From an uncultured Hyphomonadaceae bacterium (lineage in GTDB: Bacteria; Pseudomonadota; Alphaproteobacteria; Caulobacterales; Maricaulaceae): a DNA stretch of 64,000 nt. The notes below the pieces were generated by a model. It did not search any database and had not been told where the DNA came from. It saw only the letters and a list, made by a program, of their open reading frames with translations. The number at the start of each line of letters is the position of its first letter. The first letter of the stretch is position 1. The position numbers were made by a program, and so were the translations under genes. This document shows, one piece after another, positions 34,583 through 42,904 of this stretch. The stretch is taken from NCBI GenBank assembly GCA_913058335.1, contig CAJXPX010000013.1:1-64000 (forward strand), given 5' to 3'.

Positions 34583-35803
34583 CTATTCGGCCGCTTCTAG
34601 CTCTGATTCAGCAAGAGACTGATATTTTAGAAATTCCGCGATTGAATCTGCGGCCACAACCGAGGCTTTGCCGTCAAAGAAATCAAATGTTTCTTCGAAA
34701 GCAAAATTCTGGGCGGGTAAATATCTATCATGGGAGTTTTTAGCGTCTCTCACAGTTTCGATCAAATTTTCGACGCTGTTTAAAACAGGGCCAGTTGTCC
34801 AGCTCATATAGAAGGGGTTGCCGGCCCAGTCGGCGTCATGGCTGTTTAGAAAAATGGTCGGACGGCGGCGTTCCAGAAATTCATAAACCTGTGAACTGAC
34901 ATCGCCGAGATAAATATCAGCCGTGCGGGTATAAGTCATATCCACGCTTTTAGTGGATCCGAGGTCAATATGGATATTCGGCGCATCAAAGAATCGTTCC
35001 GGTAAGCTTTTCCGAAACTTCACCCGTCTGTGTTCAACAGAGGTATGAAGCTTGCGTTGAAACAACATGATATGCGGCGCAAAAATCAGATTGATATCCG
35101 GTGCATTTAAAAATGCCTCCAGAACATCCAGCCCCATATCATACCATGAAGATAGATAAGGATCAAAATGGGGGTTGTAGACGACGATAGGATTATCATT
35201 GTCGAACAGATTTATATTGGCCGGTGTGTGAGGGACAAAATCAAATTTTGGATATCCGCAAACGGCATAACTCCCTTTGCGGATTAGACCTCTTTCCAAA
35301 TGCCGCTTCTTCAGCTTCTCACCAGGAACAAGTACAAAATCAAAATCTCGGATTGATTCTTTCTCTGTCACGGAACGGTCGCCAGCGCCGTGATGGGTCA
35401 AAATAAATTTCAGGTGATCTAATCCAAATTGTGATTTTAGAATCAAAGATGTCGATTCAGGCACAACGAAAACGTCATAGTCCCGAAATATATCAATATT
35501 GTTTTTTAAAATTGAGATGCGGCGCGCCGGAGCAACGGCATTAGCAGCTTTCAACACGCCCCTATCTGCCTTTCCGACCTCAAGGTCAATAAAACGGGTT
35601 TGCTTCGAAAGCTCTGTCCCTAAACCGGATTTGACGAGTTTCTTCTGCTCCTCTGTTGACGTTAGCACATCAATATCCAGAGAAGGGTATCTTAAAAGCA
35701 ACTCCTTCAGAATCGGCGCCGTATGCGCCACCTGATGGGGAACCTCATGATTATAGATAAAACCGACTCTAAGGCTGGGAATTGCTTCTGCGAATTCTGC
35801 CAT
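34583..35803 (-). CDS. CDP-glycerol glycerophosphotransferase-like protein (GT-B fold)
   Basis: A 406-residue soluble GT-B protein that resembles the TagB/TagF glycerophosphotransferases. Landmarks are THHGAGDRS (136-144), GYPKFD (183-188), NPHFDPYLSSW (210-220), APHIMLF (242-248) and MTYTRTADIYLGDVSSQVYEF (289-309). Enzymes of this family transfer phosphoglycerol from CDP-glycerol to a lipid- or sugar-linked acceptor. No teichoic-acid genes exist here. Together with the nucleotidyltransferase at 37976, the natural proposal is a transferase moving phosphoglycerate (or a similar group) from a CDP-activated donor onto ceramide phosphate, as in the Caulobacter ceramide phosphoglycerate (Cpg) pathway that I recall. 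Donor and acceptor are inferred from context only. Confidence 0.7.
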   Translation of the reverse strand: MAEFAEAIPSLRVGFIYNHEVPHQVAHTAPILKELLLRYPSLDIDVLTSTEEQKKLVKSGLGTELSKQTRFIDLEVGKADRGVLKAANAVAPARRISILKNNIDIFRDYDVFVVPESTSLILKSQFGLDHLKFILTHHGAGDRSVTEKESIRDFDFVLVPGEKLKKRHLERGLIRKGSYAVCGYPKFDFVPHTPANINLFDNDNPIVVYNPHFDPYLSSWYDMGLDVLEAFLNAPDINLIFAPHIMLFQRKLHTSVEHRRVKFRKSLPERFFDAPNIHIDLGSTKSVDMTYTRTADIYLGDVSSQVYEFLERRRPTIFLNSHDADWAGNPFYMSWTTGPVLNSVENLIETVRDAKNSHDRYLPAQNFAFEETFDFFDGKASVVAADSIAEFLKYQSLAESELEAAE

Positions 35804-35891
35804 AACTCTAGGATCCCCTGTGACACTTCTGTGAATACGGTTTAAAACGAATTGAGTTTCAATAAAGTTTAAATTTCATCAAGTATAATTA

Positions 35892-36626
35892 TTAAGATAA
35901 ATTTTTTAAGTCCGGATAAACAGGAATAAAGCCTTTATCGTCTTTCAACCAATATTGAATGTCAAAATCGCGTGATATTGCATATTCTTCAAATTTCTGA
36001 GATGGGTCTACCACGATTGGGACATCAACATAGTCCAATACAGGCAAGTCCGCTTTGCTGTCTGAGTAGAAATAGGTATAGGCCCCGCCTGGTGCAATAC
36101 GGGCCATGAGATTTCTCACACGGCTCAATTTTTCATCGCCGTAACAATTAGGGCTTTTAAAGTCTGATTTGAGCCCGCCTGCCTCGTCCCAATCCAGTTC
36201 AGTCGAAACAAACTCACTTATGCCTAATTTACGCGCGATAGGACTCACTACCAGATCCACTGCGGCGCTGGCTAAAACAATAAGATGCCCGTTATCCTTG
36301 TGAAACTTTAGAGCCTCCTGTCCTCCGCGCCTAAGCCCTGTCTGAACCTCACGAAGCGCAAATTCCTGCGCTATTTTAGTCAATTTACTTCTGTTGAAAC
36401 GCTGTAAGCTCCAGCGCATCATTGTTTTCTTAACCGCGCCCCGTGGGAGTTTTCCCCTTTTATATTGCCATTGAAACATTAGAGTGCTGAATAATAGAGG
36501 AAACCATAAATAAGGGCGGCCTCGAACAGTTCGCCACACAAAGCGGCCCCACGTCCCGCGTTTCGTGAGCGTGTAATCCAAATCAAATATGGCAATAATA
36601 AGAGGTTCAGATGTCTTAGCTGTCAT
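35892..36626 (-). CDS. HAD-IB family phosphatase
   Basis: A 244-residue HAD-superfamily hydrolase of the PSPase-like IB subfamily. The nucleophile motif FDLDYTLT puts Asp15 and Asp17 in place; motif II is VLASAAVD and the metal-binding motif IV is YSDSKADLPVLD. Such enzymes act as phosphatases, and some group members are lipid or glycerol-phosphate phosphatases. Two stretches (around 27-55) are hydrophobic and aromatic, suggesting membrane association. It begins 11 bases inside the flippase gene's end, so it belongs to the same transcript and probably removes a phosphate from a lipid or sugar-phosphate intermediate. The substrate is unknown. Confidence 0.8.
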   Translation of the reverse strand: MTAKTSEPLIIAIFDLDYTLTKRGTWGRFVWRTVRGRPYLWFPLLFSTLMFQWQYKRGKLPRGAVKKTMMRWSLQRFNRSKLTKIAQEFALREVQTGLRRGGQEALKFHKDNGHLIVLASAAVDLVVSPIARKLGISEFVSTELDWDEAGGLKSDFKSPNCYGDEKLSRVRNLMARIAPGGAYTYFYSDSKADLPVLDYVDVPIVVDPSQKFEEYAISRDFDIQYWLKDDKGFIPVYPDLKNLS

Positions 36627-37989
36627 CCTGGTGCAAGCCTCTCAAAACCTGACGGGTCAGGATTACAACCAAAACCATACCGACAAAATAACCCGCGACA
36701 ACGGCCAGAGCAGAGCCGATCTCACCGAAATATTTGATTAAAATAAAGAATGAGATGACATAGACGATTAATCCCGCCGCGCGGGCATATATCGCCTTTT
36801 CCGGGCGGTTTGCCGCATAAAACACGGGAAAGAGCGGTGCGACTGCCGCAAATAGGGCGGCCCCTAGAACTAAAACGATGGCTAATGGGATAACCCCTGC
36901 ATATTCAGCTCCCAGAGTGGTTTCGATAATGAATGGCCCAATAACAGCCACGACTCCTGCGAGAAACAAGCCTACTCCGAGGGAGACCAGACTGGCGCGC
37001 GTGACCAGACGTAAAATACGCTGGCCCTCCCCTCCGCTAACGATACGGGCCAGTTCCGGATAGATGACCTGATCAAGGAGCTTTACGCCTTCGGAAAGGA
37101 GTTTCGCAATTTCTTCTGCCCATTTATAAATCGCTACAAATGCCGGACCAAAGGCCCCGCCCACAATCAGAATGGGAAGCTGGTTGACGCCCGCAGCCAG
37201 CGTTGAGTCGATATTAGACTTCCAGACAAAGGCCCATAAGCCCTCTCGAGGTTTAAAAAAGCATTCTTTAGCTTTCAGCACAGGTTTGGCGAGGTGACGT
37301 TTGAGAAGCTCGGACAAGCCCAGCAAAACTTTGAAGACGTAACCCGCAACGGAGGCAACATACCAGACGCAAAGAAATCCAATCATACCCCAGCCCATGA
37401 AATAGGCGAATATCGCGCCCAAGAGACGCACGCCAGGCATAACGATTCCCGCAAACGCCAAGCCGTTAAACTTGTCGAAAAGTCTTAAAACGCCGATAGG
37501 CGTGCCTGTAATCTGAAACAAAACAACCGTTGAATATGCTATCACCAGTGGTTTTAAGTTTTCGACATCAAACCCTGCGCCTTGCGGAGCAAACTGAGGG
37601 TAAGCGGCAACAATAAACGCGTAAAGCTCGAAGAGTAAAATGGCTCCTGCATAGGCCAGCGCGGCCGAAAGCACGTCAATTTTGATCCCAAATTTTATCA
37701 GTCCGGCTAATCGACTAGGGTCTTCATTGTGAACATCATCAGAGCCAAAGCGAATAATAGATTGCCAGCTTTGAAATGTCGCTACTTCGGCAAAAAAGAG
37801 CATGTAACCATGTAGAAAAATAATTGTCCCGAAACTGACTTGGTCATCGAGAGCATTGGCCGTGATCAAAAGCGTGGCGAGTCCCAGCACAACCCCAAAC
37901 CCTCTCGAGCCCACAAGAAGTCCGGTATTCGCCGCTATCCTCTTTCCGACCGTTTTGTTCGATTTTATATCAAGGTCAGGGCGTTTCAT
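36616..37989 (-). CDS. MOP-superfamily flippase (polysaccharide/lipid exporter type)
   Basis: A 457-residue inner-membrane protein with about 12-14 hydrophobic helices, of the oligosaccharidyl-lipid/polysaccharide flippase (MVF/Wzx-like) class. ATG 37989 has GGGGGC upstream and homology-like content begins there. The ATG lies within the last bases of the nucleotidyltransferase gene (14-base overlap), so translation is coupled. Wzx-type proteins flip lipid-linked glycans across the membrane. Here the neighbours point to a lipid headgroup or a lipid-linked surface glycan. I see no polymerase (Wzy) or ligase gene in the window. Class call is confident; cargo is inference. Confidence 0.78.
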   Translation of the reverse strand: MKRPDLDIKSNKTVGKRIAANTGLLVGSRGFGVVLGLATLLITANALDDQVSFGTIIFLHGYMLFFAEVATFQSWQSIIRFGSDDVHNEDPSRLAGLIKFGIKIDVLSAALAYAGAILLFELYAFIVAAYPQFAPQGAGFDVENLKPLVIAYSTVVLFQITGTPIGVLRLFDKFNGLAFAGIVMPGVRLLGAIFAYFMGWGMIGFLCVWYVASVAGYVFKVLLGLSELLKRHLAKPVLKAKECFFKPREGLWAFVWKSNIDSTLAAGVNQLPILIVGGAFGPAFVAIYKWAEEIAKLLSEGVKLLDQVIYPELARIVSGGEGQRILRLVTRASLVSLGVGLFLAGVVAVIGPFIIETTLGAEYAGVIPLAIVLVLGAALFAAVAPLFPVFYAANRPEKAIYARAAGLIVYVISFFILIKYFGEIGSALAVVAGYFVGMVLVVILTRQVLRGLHQDDS

Positions 37990-38740
37990 TTGATAGCCCC
38001 CGCTGACTGAGAATATCGCTGACCAAACGATGATCCGACACTTTGTCAACATCAATGGCCGCTTCCGCGAAAGGCATTAAGACCGGTTTAGCTGTGATTC
38101 CAATTTTTGTTCCTGCCTCTTCAAATGCCTTACCTAATGATAGGCGGCCAAGAGCATAACGAAGGCCGAGCCCTATGCCGATTTTACGGGCTAGTTTTAA
38201 GGGCTGTTTTCTCAAATGCTGGGCATTTTTCCAAAACTCCAACGCTGCCAGACCTTTTTCATTCGCTATATAAAATAAGTTGCATCCGGACACCGCCTCA
38301 TCGGAAAACCGTAAATAGGTCCGCTTCGTATGGGGATATTCTGGCTGAATGACGTTTTCTCTTGCAAGCCCCACACAAAAATCCGCAGCTGATTTCTGTG
38401 ACTCTTTAATAAAATAGATCACCATCTCGGCGGTTAATAGAGGGTGATCCCCTGTTGTCATAATACAGGGGAGCTTGGTCTGGTTCAAAGCGATCAGAGC
38501 GCTATCTGCTGGACCAGCGCCAGATCCTGCCTGTATCCACCCGTCTCCGGCTTTCGGATATCCGGAGATCAGATAGGGGCGCGAAAGTCCGGCCTGATCG
38601 AGCGCGCGCTCTACATATTCTAGCATAGGCCGCCCTAGAAGAGGCGTTTCAACCTTGAATTCCACCTCAAACTCGGCGCAGAGAGGATCAGTTACCCCGG
38701 CTCTTTGTCCGGCTAAAACAAGTGTGTTCACCTCTGTCAT
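37976..38740 (-). CDS. nucleotidyltransferase, possibly phosphoglycerate cytidylyltransferase (CpgD-like)
   Basis: A 254-residue soluble protein with an NTP-transferase/MobA-like Rossmann fold. The nucleotide loop reads LVLAGQRAG (7-15), a lysine (Lys29) and GRPML (36-40) complete the sugar-nucleotide type signature, and TTGDHPLLT supplies the metal-binding Asp. In Caulobacter I recall that a nucleotidyltransferase, CpgD, makes CDP-glycerate from CTP and 3-phosphoglycerate for ceramide (di)phosphoglycerate. This gene overlaps the ceramide synthase-type gene by four bases and is flanked by lipid genes, which fits. Alternative: MobA-type molybdopterin guanylyltransferase, but no molybdenum genes are nearby and the loop differs from MobA's LAGGxSxRMG. 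Confidence 0.68.
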   Translation of the reverse strand: MTEVNTLVLAGQRAGVTDPLCAEFEVEFKVETPLLGRPMLEYVERALDQAGLSRPYLISGYPKAGDGWIQAGSGAGPADSALIALNQTKLPCIMTTGDHPLLTAEMVIYFIKESQKSAADFCVGLARENVIQPEYPHTKRTYLRFSDEAVSGCNLFYIANEKGLAALEFWKNAQHLRKQPLKLARKIGIGLGLRYALGRLSLGKAFEEAGTKIGITAKPVLMPFAEAAIDVDKVSDHRLVSDILSQRGLSNETP

Positions 38741-39885
38741 GTAGTGATTTTTTTCTCGTACATTCTATAGGTTTTATAACGGGTTGCAGAAGCTTCTTCA
38801 CAAATCCCTATCATCCCGGCATTATCTTCCAATATCCAAGAGAGTTCACAATGGGTAAAGCCCTTCTCGCGTCCGGCTTCAAAAACCTTCTCGCAAAGTT
38901 GAGCTACAAGCGCCAGACCTTTACGGGTGTTTTGATGGACTTTGCGGAGCCCCATAAGCGGAATTCTGGCTTGTGTTGCGCCCGAAACTTTCAATCGCCA
39001 GACAAGTTGCGCCCAGCCAAATGGCAGAAGTTTACCGTCCAAGCCTTTTGTAAGTTCGTTCAGATCCGGAATCATCCAGATGTAAGCCGCAGGCTCATCG
39101 TCAATATATCCGACCCACAGACCTTTTTCGAAAATAAGGGGTTTGATTTCCTTGGCCATATGCTCAATTTGATCTTCACTAAAGGGTAGAAACCCCCAAT
39201 TTTCAGACCAAGCATCATTAAAAATATCCATGACCAAGTCCACTTCGCCTCGGAAATTACGCTTATCGAGATGTCGCCAGCGAATGGACTTGTTTCGCTC
39301 GGCATAAGACAGGAGTGATTGAAGGAATTTTGACCGAGGATATCCGGCGGATAATTCAGCCTGATACGCATACATATCGACCGCTTTCGTGAGGCCGAAA
39401 TTTTCACAGTAAGTTTGGTAATCCGACCGGCCATAAGGCATCATGACTGCTGGCGGCGTGTCAAATCCATCAATTAAGAGGCCGCATTCCTCATTTACAC
39501 TCCACTGAGAGGGCCCCACCATACGGCGCCGACCAAGAGTATTGAGCCATTTTTCAGCCGCTTCCAATAATTTTTGGGCGATGGTGTCGTCGGGAATACA
39601 ATCAAAATAGCCAAAAAACCCCGTCTCATCATTATAAAGGGCATCCTGCTTTTCAAGCGTAAAGGCCGCAATCCGTCCGACAACTTCTTCTCCTGAGACG
39701 GCTAGAAATAATTTTCGGTTTGTTGGGGCGCCCGGATTTTTCTCCGGACTGAGTTGTTCTTTACGTTCAAAACGCAGGGGCGCTCTCCAATGGGGATCGT
39801 TCTCGTAAAGTGAATACGGGACAGCCAAAAACCGCTTTTCATCCGCATCGGTTTCAACCGAAATAATCTTAAATGGTTCACTCAC
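38737..39885 (-). CDS. bcerS: bacterial ceramide synthase-type GNAT protein
   Basis: A 382-residue protein of the YghO-like GNAT family that includes the bacterial ceramide synthase bCerS of Caulobacter, which N-acylates the sphingoid base (or its 3-keto form). Recognisable segments are FLAVPYSLYENDPHWRAPL, GRIAAFTLEK, GYFDC, GPSQWSVNEECGLLIDGFD and PPAVMMPYGRSDY. Its position between the DUF2141 gene and the nucleotidyltransferase supports the function. The start is uncertain: GTG 39885 has GGGGA at ideal distance, whereas TTG 39897 lacks one. It ends in a four-base overlap (ATGA) with the nucleotidyltransferase. Acyl-ACP from the ligase/ACP pair is its likely donor. Confidence 0.8.
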   Translation of the reverse strand: MSEPFKIISVETDADEKRFLAVPYSLYENDPHWRAPLRFERKEQLSPEKNPGAPTNRKLFLAVSGEEVVGRIAAFTLEKQDALYNDETGFFGYFDCIPDDTIAQKLLEAAEKWLNTLGRRRMVGPSQWSVNEECGLLIDGFDTPPAVMMPYGRSDYQTYCENFGLTKAVDMYAYQAELSAGYPRSKFLQSLLSYAERNKSIRWRHLDKRNFRGEVDLVMDIFNDAWSENWGFLPFSEDQIEHMAKEIKPLIFEKGLWVGYIDDEPAAYIWMIPDLNELTKGLDGKLLPFGWAQLVWRLKVSGATQARIPLMGLRKVHQNTRKGLALVAQLCEKVFEAGREKGFTHCELSWILEDNAGMIGICEEASATRYKTYRMYEKKITT

Positions 39886-39931
39886 ACTTATCCCCAACTC
39901 TCAAAAAGAGGCTATCGGGCTTTTGTTCGGC

Positions 39932-40504
39932 TTACTTCGAGAGGTCAACCAAATTGATGGTGATATCTGTGCCTGTTAAAGGCACATCAAAGCTGGTCTC
40001 CGAATATTTCGGGAGGCGCAGGGCCTTTATTTCTGGGTTATTAGACAAACCATACGGCTCTAGAGGTTTGAAATTCCATGCCTTTTTCAATCGGCGATCT
40101 CCGTCAATATCATGGTATCCCACAACGGCATAAGACCCCGGTAAAGGGACATTGATGCAGAGGTTTTGTGGTCCGTTTTCTGCAGGAACTCGAATCAGTC
40201 TTAATTTACCGCTTTTTCTAAGAAAGTTTTCTTCGCCGAACAGCTCAAGCTTCAATATGCCTACATTTGACACATTGGTGACTTTCACGCGAATCTGGAG
40301 GCCCTCCTCAACGCAATAATCCGAAGCATCGGATGGATAGAGTTCCAATCCTAGCTTTTGCCCAATCTCCGAAATTTCCTCTTCGGGTTCCTCCCCGTCA
40401 TCATCTCGACGGTTATCGGCGAATGCACTTGTCGAAGAAATCAATAATACTGTAAATATTACAAAGATTTCGGATAAAAATCTGTGAAGTAAGTTTGCTT
40501 TCAC
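39932..40504 (-). CDS. DUF2141 exported protein
   Basis: A 190-residue secreted protein with a signal peptide (VIFTVLLISSTSAFA) and a C-terminal DUF2141 domain: PLPGSYAVVGYHDIDGDRRLKKAWNFKP with PLEPYGLSNNPEI, the family's characteristic YHDxDGDxxL and PEPYGxSN elements. Between them is an acidic Arg/Asp/Glu-rich stretch (DNRRDDDGEEPEEE). The start is GTG with AAGG eight bases upstream. It is the first gene of the minus-strand lipid run and stands divergent from the LptF-like gene. DUF2141 function is not established; a periplasmic role tied to lipid export would be a guess. Confidence 0.8.
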   Translation of the reverse strand: MKANLLHRFLSEIFVIFTVLLISSTSAFADNRRDDDGEEPEEEISEIGQKLGLELYPSDASDYCVEEGLQIRVKVTNVSNVGILKLELFGEENFLRKSGKLRLIRVPAENGPQNLCINVPLPGSYAVVGYHDIDGDRRLKKAWNFKPLEPYGLSNNPEIKALRLPKYSETSFDVPLTGTDITINLVDLSK

Positions 40505-40605
40505 GGTCTGCCCTTATTAAGCCTTTAACTCATAATGTTTCAGCGGGGCTGAATACAGACTGAATATGGACAGCTTACAGGAAGAGTAAAGGTCTAACTA
40601 CAGAC

Positions 40606-41823
40606 ATGATGGGCAGGCTGAATCTATATCTATTCAAACGCGCCTCCGTAAACATCGGGGGTTTAGTGGTTTTTGCCTGCTGCGTTCTGCTTTTAGAACG
40701 TCTTTTGCGAATCTTTGAAATTGTATCAAATTCAAGTGATCCTGCGGCGGACGCCACCCGTATGATCTATAATCTTCTGCCTCATTATCTCGGCATGGCA
40801 GTCCCGATGGCGCTTTTACTGGGAACTATTATTACAATAGACAGGTTTTCCCGCTCCAGTGAACTCACAGCGGCGCTTGGCGCGGGGGTTTCGCTTTTTC
40901 ACATGACCAAGCCTTTTGTAATTTTAGGCGGCTTTTTAGCCTGCCTCACCCTATTTATTGAAGGCTATATGCAGCCCGTAGGGCGGTATAACTATCGGCA
41001 ACTCGTTAATGTCGTGAAGCAAGAGAGCTTTACCGCTGCCCTCCGTGAAGGCACATTTACGACCGTGGGAACCCGCACATTTTTCGCTGGCACAGAATTA
41101 GCGGGCGCGGCCATCGGACCCATATTTATATACGAATCAACTGAAAACAGTGCGGGAAACCAAATTGGCTTTCGGATGACAACGGCCAATGAAGGGCGGC
41201 TAATTGTGCAAGAGGCCAGTAATGACCCCGTTTTACAGCTCTCTTCCGGACGGACATATCAAATTGAGAATAACGAGCAGCTCGACGGAGATCTGAGTTT
41301 TAGTAGCTCTGACGTGACCGGAGCGGCCTCCGTTGTTGAATTTCGCGCGCGAGGGGATGATGAACGGGAGCTAACATCTGTCGAACTATTTAAGAACCGC
41401 AAAGGCACTTTTCTCGACACGTTAACAAAAGAGACAAATAATGCCGCCCTGCACCTTCGTCTTGGCAGAGCCTTTTTACTTCTTCTCATCCCTTTCATTG
41501 CCGTACCTTTCGGGTTGAATTATGGCCGAAACCCCTCCTCTGCCGGCATATTCATAGGCGTCGTCTTTTTGGTTTCATTGCAGAAGGCTTTGGAATTTGG
41601 TCAGGGTTTGGGGGCCTCCGCGAAAATTCCGCCTTGGCTGGGCATTTGGTCTGTGATTGCCGTTGTCACAGTCTTTGCAGCCTATATATTCTGGAAAAGC
41701 GCTTATAAAATGGGTCAGCCGCCCTTGACGTCCTTCGCAATGCAGGTCGCCCATTGGCAAAAACAGGTTCGAACAGCCTTTTCCCGCCTACGATCAAAAT
41801 CATCAGGAGCCAGTGGTGTTTAA
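40606..41823 (+). CDS. LptF-type lipid export permease
   Basis: A 405-residue member of the LptF/LptG (YjgP/YjgQ) family: three membrane helices at the N-terminus, a jellyroll-type periplasmic domain (about residues 120-280), then three more helices. Classical features are the N-terminal YLFKR and the ELTAALGAGVS segment in the cytosolic coupling loop, where LptB would dock, and FIAVPFGLNYGRNPSSAGIFIG at the start of the last helices. In the lipopolysaccharide pathway LptF pairs with LptG and LptB to extract LPS. Here the pair is embedded in a sphingolipid locus, without lptD-surA neighbours. Symbol is withheld because it may be a paralogue. RBS is weak; ATG 40606 or 40609. Confidence 0.88.
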   Translation: MMGRLNLYLFKRASVNIGGLVVFACCVLLLERLLRIFEIVSNSSDPAADATRMIYNLLPHYLGMAVPMALLLGTIITIDRFSRSSELTAALGAGVSLFHMTKPFVILGGFLACLTLFIEGYMQPVGRYNYRQLVNVVKQESFTAALREGTFTTVGTRTFFAGTELAGAAIGPIFIYESTENSAGNQIGFRMTTANEGRLIVQEASNDPVLQLSSGRTYQIENNEQLDGDLSFSSSDVTGAASVVEFRARGDDERELTSVELFKNRKGTFLDTLTKETNNAALHLRLGRAFLLLLIPFIAVPFGLNYGRNPSSAGIFIGVVFLVSLQKALEFGQGLGASAKIPPWLGIWSVIAVVTVFAAYIFWKSAYKMGQPPLTSFAMQVAHWQKQVRTAFSRLRSKSSGASGV

Positions 41824-42895
41824 GTTCGGTCTCTATTTATCAAAGACCTTTCTAATAACCTGGCTTATGACCGTGTTTGGTTTTTTGGTGCTTATTGGAT
41901 TACTCGATAGCCTGGCGAACGGCGCGGATATTGTGGCGAGCGGAGAAGGCTTCCAAGGCACATTCCGATATATGTTATTACGAGCCCCGGTTATTTTTGA
42001 TCGAATTTTTGTATTTACGCTCGTCGTGGCCATTCTTTTGGTTTTCGTTAAATTGATCCGGCAGCACGAACTTGTCGCTTTGCTTGGATTCGGAATTTCT
42101 GCGCCCAAGCAGATTTTATTGCTTGTCCCAGTTGTTTTAGGCGCCAGTCTGGTTTCAATCACTTTTATTGATATTGCTATGGCTCCGGCTGTGCGGTCCT
42201 TACAGGATTGGGGTATTGGAGAATATAAAATCAAGAACATCACGTCTGAAAACCCTCTTTGGCTTGAAGACGGCGAAGATATTGTTCGGGCTACAGAGCG
42301 CATCAGCTATACGCGCTTGGGGGATATACAAATTTTTGAACGAGGCGACACCGGAGAAGTTGAGTCTGTTTTATGGGCCCAAAGCGCAACGTATAATGAT
42401 CCGAACTGGACCTTAAACGGGGTCAGGATTTTGACCGTTACCGGCGCAAATGGCGAAAAACGAAGCGCCCAAGCAGACGCCTCCCCCCGAATATGGAAAA
42501 CCAGTCAAACCCCAAAGACCATTGCGCGTCTTGCCGCCGAGCCCCGTGATATTTCTCTCTCAGAAATGCGAAATTTCATGATGCGGGGTAATTCAGGTTC
42601 CAAACCAAGATTTGCCTATAGCTTTTGGCACGCTCATCGTCTGACACGCCCCTTGGCCGCTTTGATACTTTTGCTTTGCTGCGTCCCGCTTATGCAGCGG
42701 ACAGGTCGGGAAGACATGGGTGATAAAACCTTGATTATCGGTATTACTATGGGGTTTGTGTTCCTGATTGTGGATGGCGCCATGGCGACCTTTGCGACCT
42801 CCGGCGGTATAGGAGTCGCCACAGCTATTATCTTCCCGCTCGCTCTTTTCGGTTTGCTCGGCGCTTTCATGCTTGTTCGGACAGAGAGCCTTTAG
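41813..42895 (+). CDS. LptG-type lipid export permease
   Basis: A 360-residue LptG-type partner of the preceding protein, with the same 3+3 helix plan around a periplasmic domain. Segments include the cytoplasmic loop HELVALLGFGISAPKQ, the LARPL-like HRLTRPLAALILLLCCVPL and TLIIGITMGFVF. It starts with GTG at 41813 (or 41816), preceded by AGGAG, and overlaps the LptF-type gene by 11 bases. The pair would need an LptB-type ATPase, which is not encoded in the window. The following gene is a lipid kinase 9 bases away, so the four-gene unit couples a kinase and cytidylyltransferase-like enzyme to a lipid extractor. Confidence 0.88.
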   Translation: MVFKFGLYLSKTFLITWLMTVFGFLVLIGLLDSLANGADIVASGEGFQGTFRYMLLRAPVIFDRIFVFTLVVAILLVFVKLIRQHELVALLGFGISAPKQILLLVPVVLGASLVSITFIDIAMAPAVRSLQDWGIGEYKIKNITSENPLWLEDGEDIVRATERISYTRLGDIQIFERGDTGEVESVLWAQSATYNDPNWTLNGVRILTVTGANGEKRSAQADASPRIWKTSQTPKTIARLAAEPRDISLSEMRNFMMRGNSGSKPRFAYSFWHAHRLTRPLAALILLLCCVPLMQRTGREDMGDKTLIIGITMGFVFLIVDGAMATFATSGGIGVATAIIFPLALFGLLGAFMLVRTESL

Positions 42896-42904
42896 GTTGC
42901 CGCT

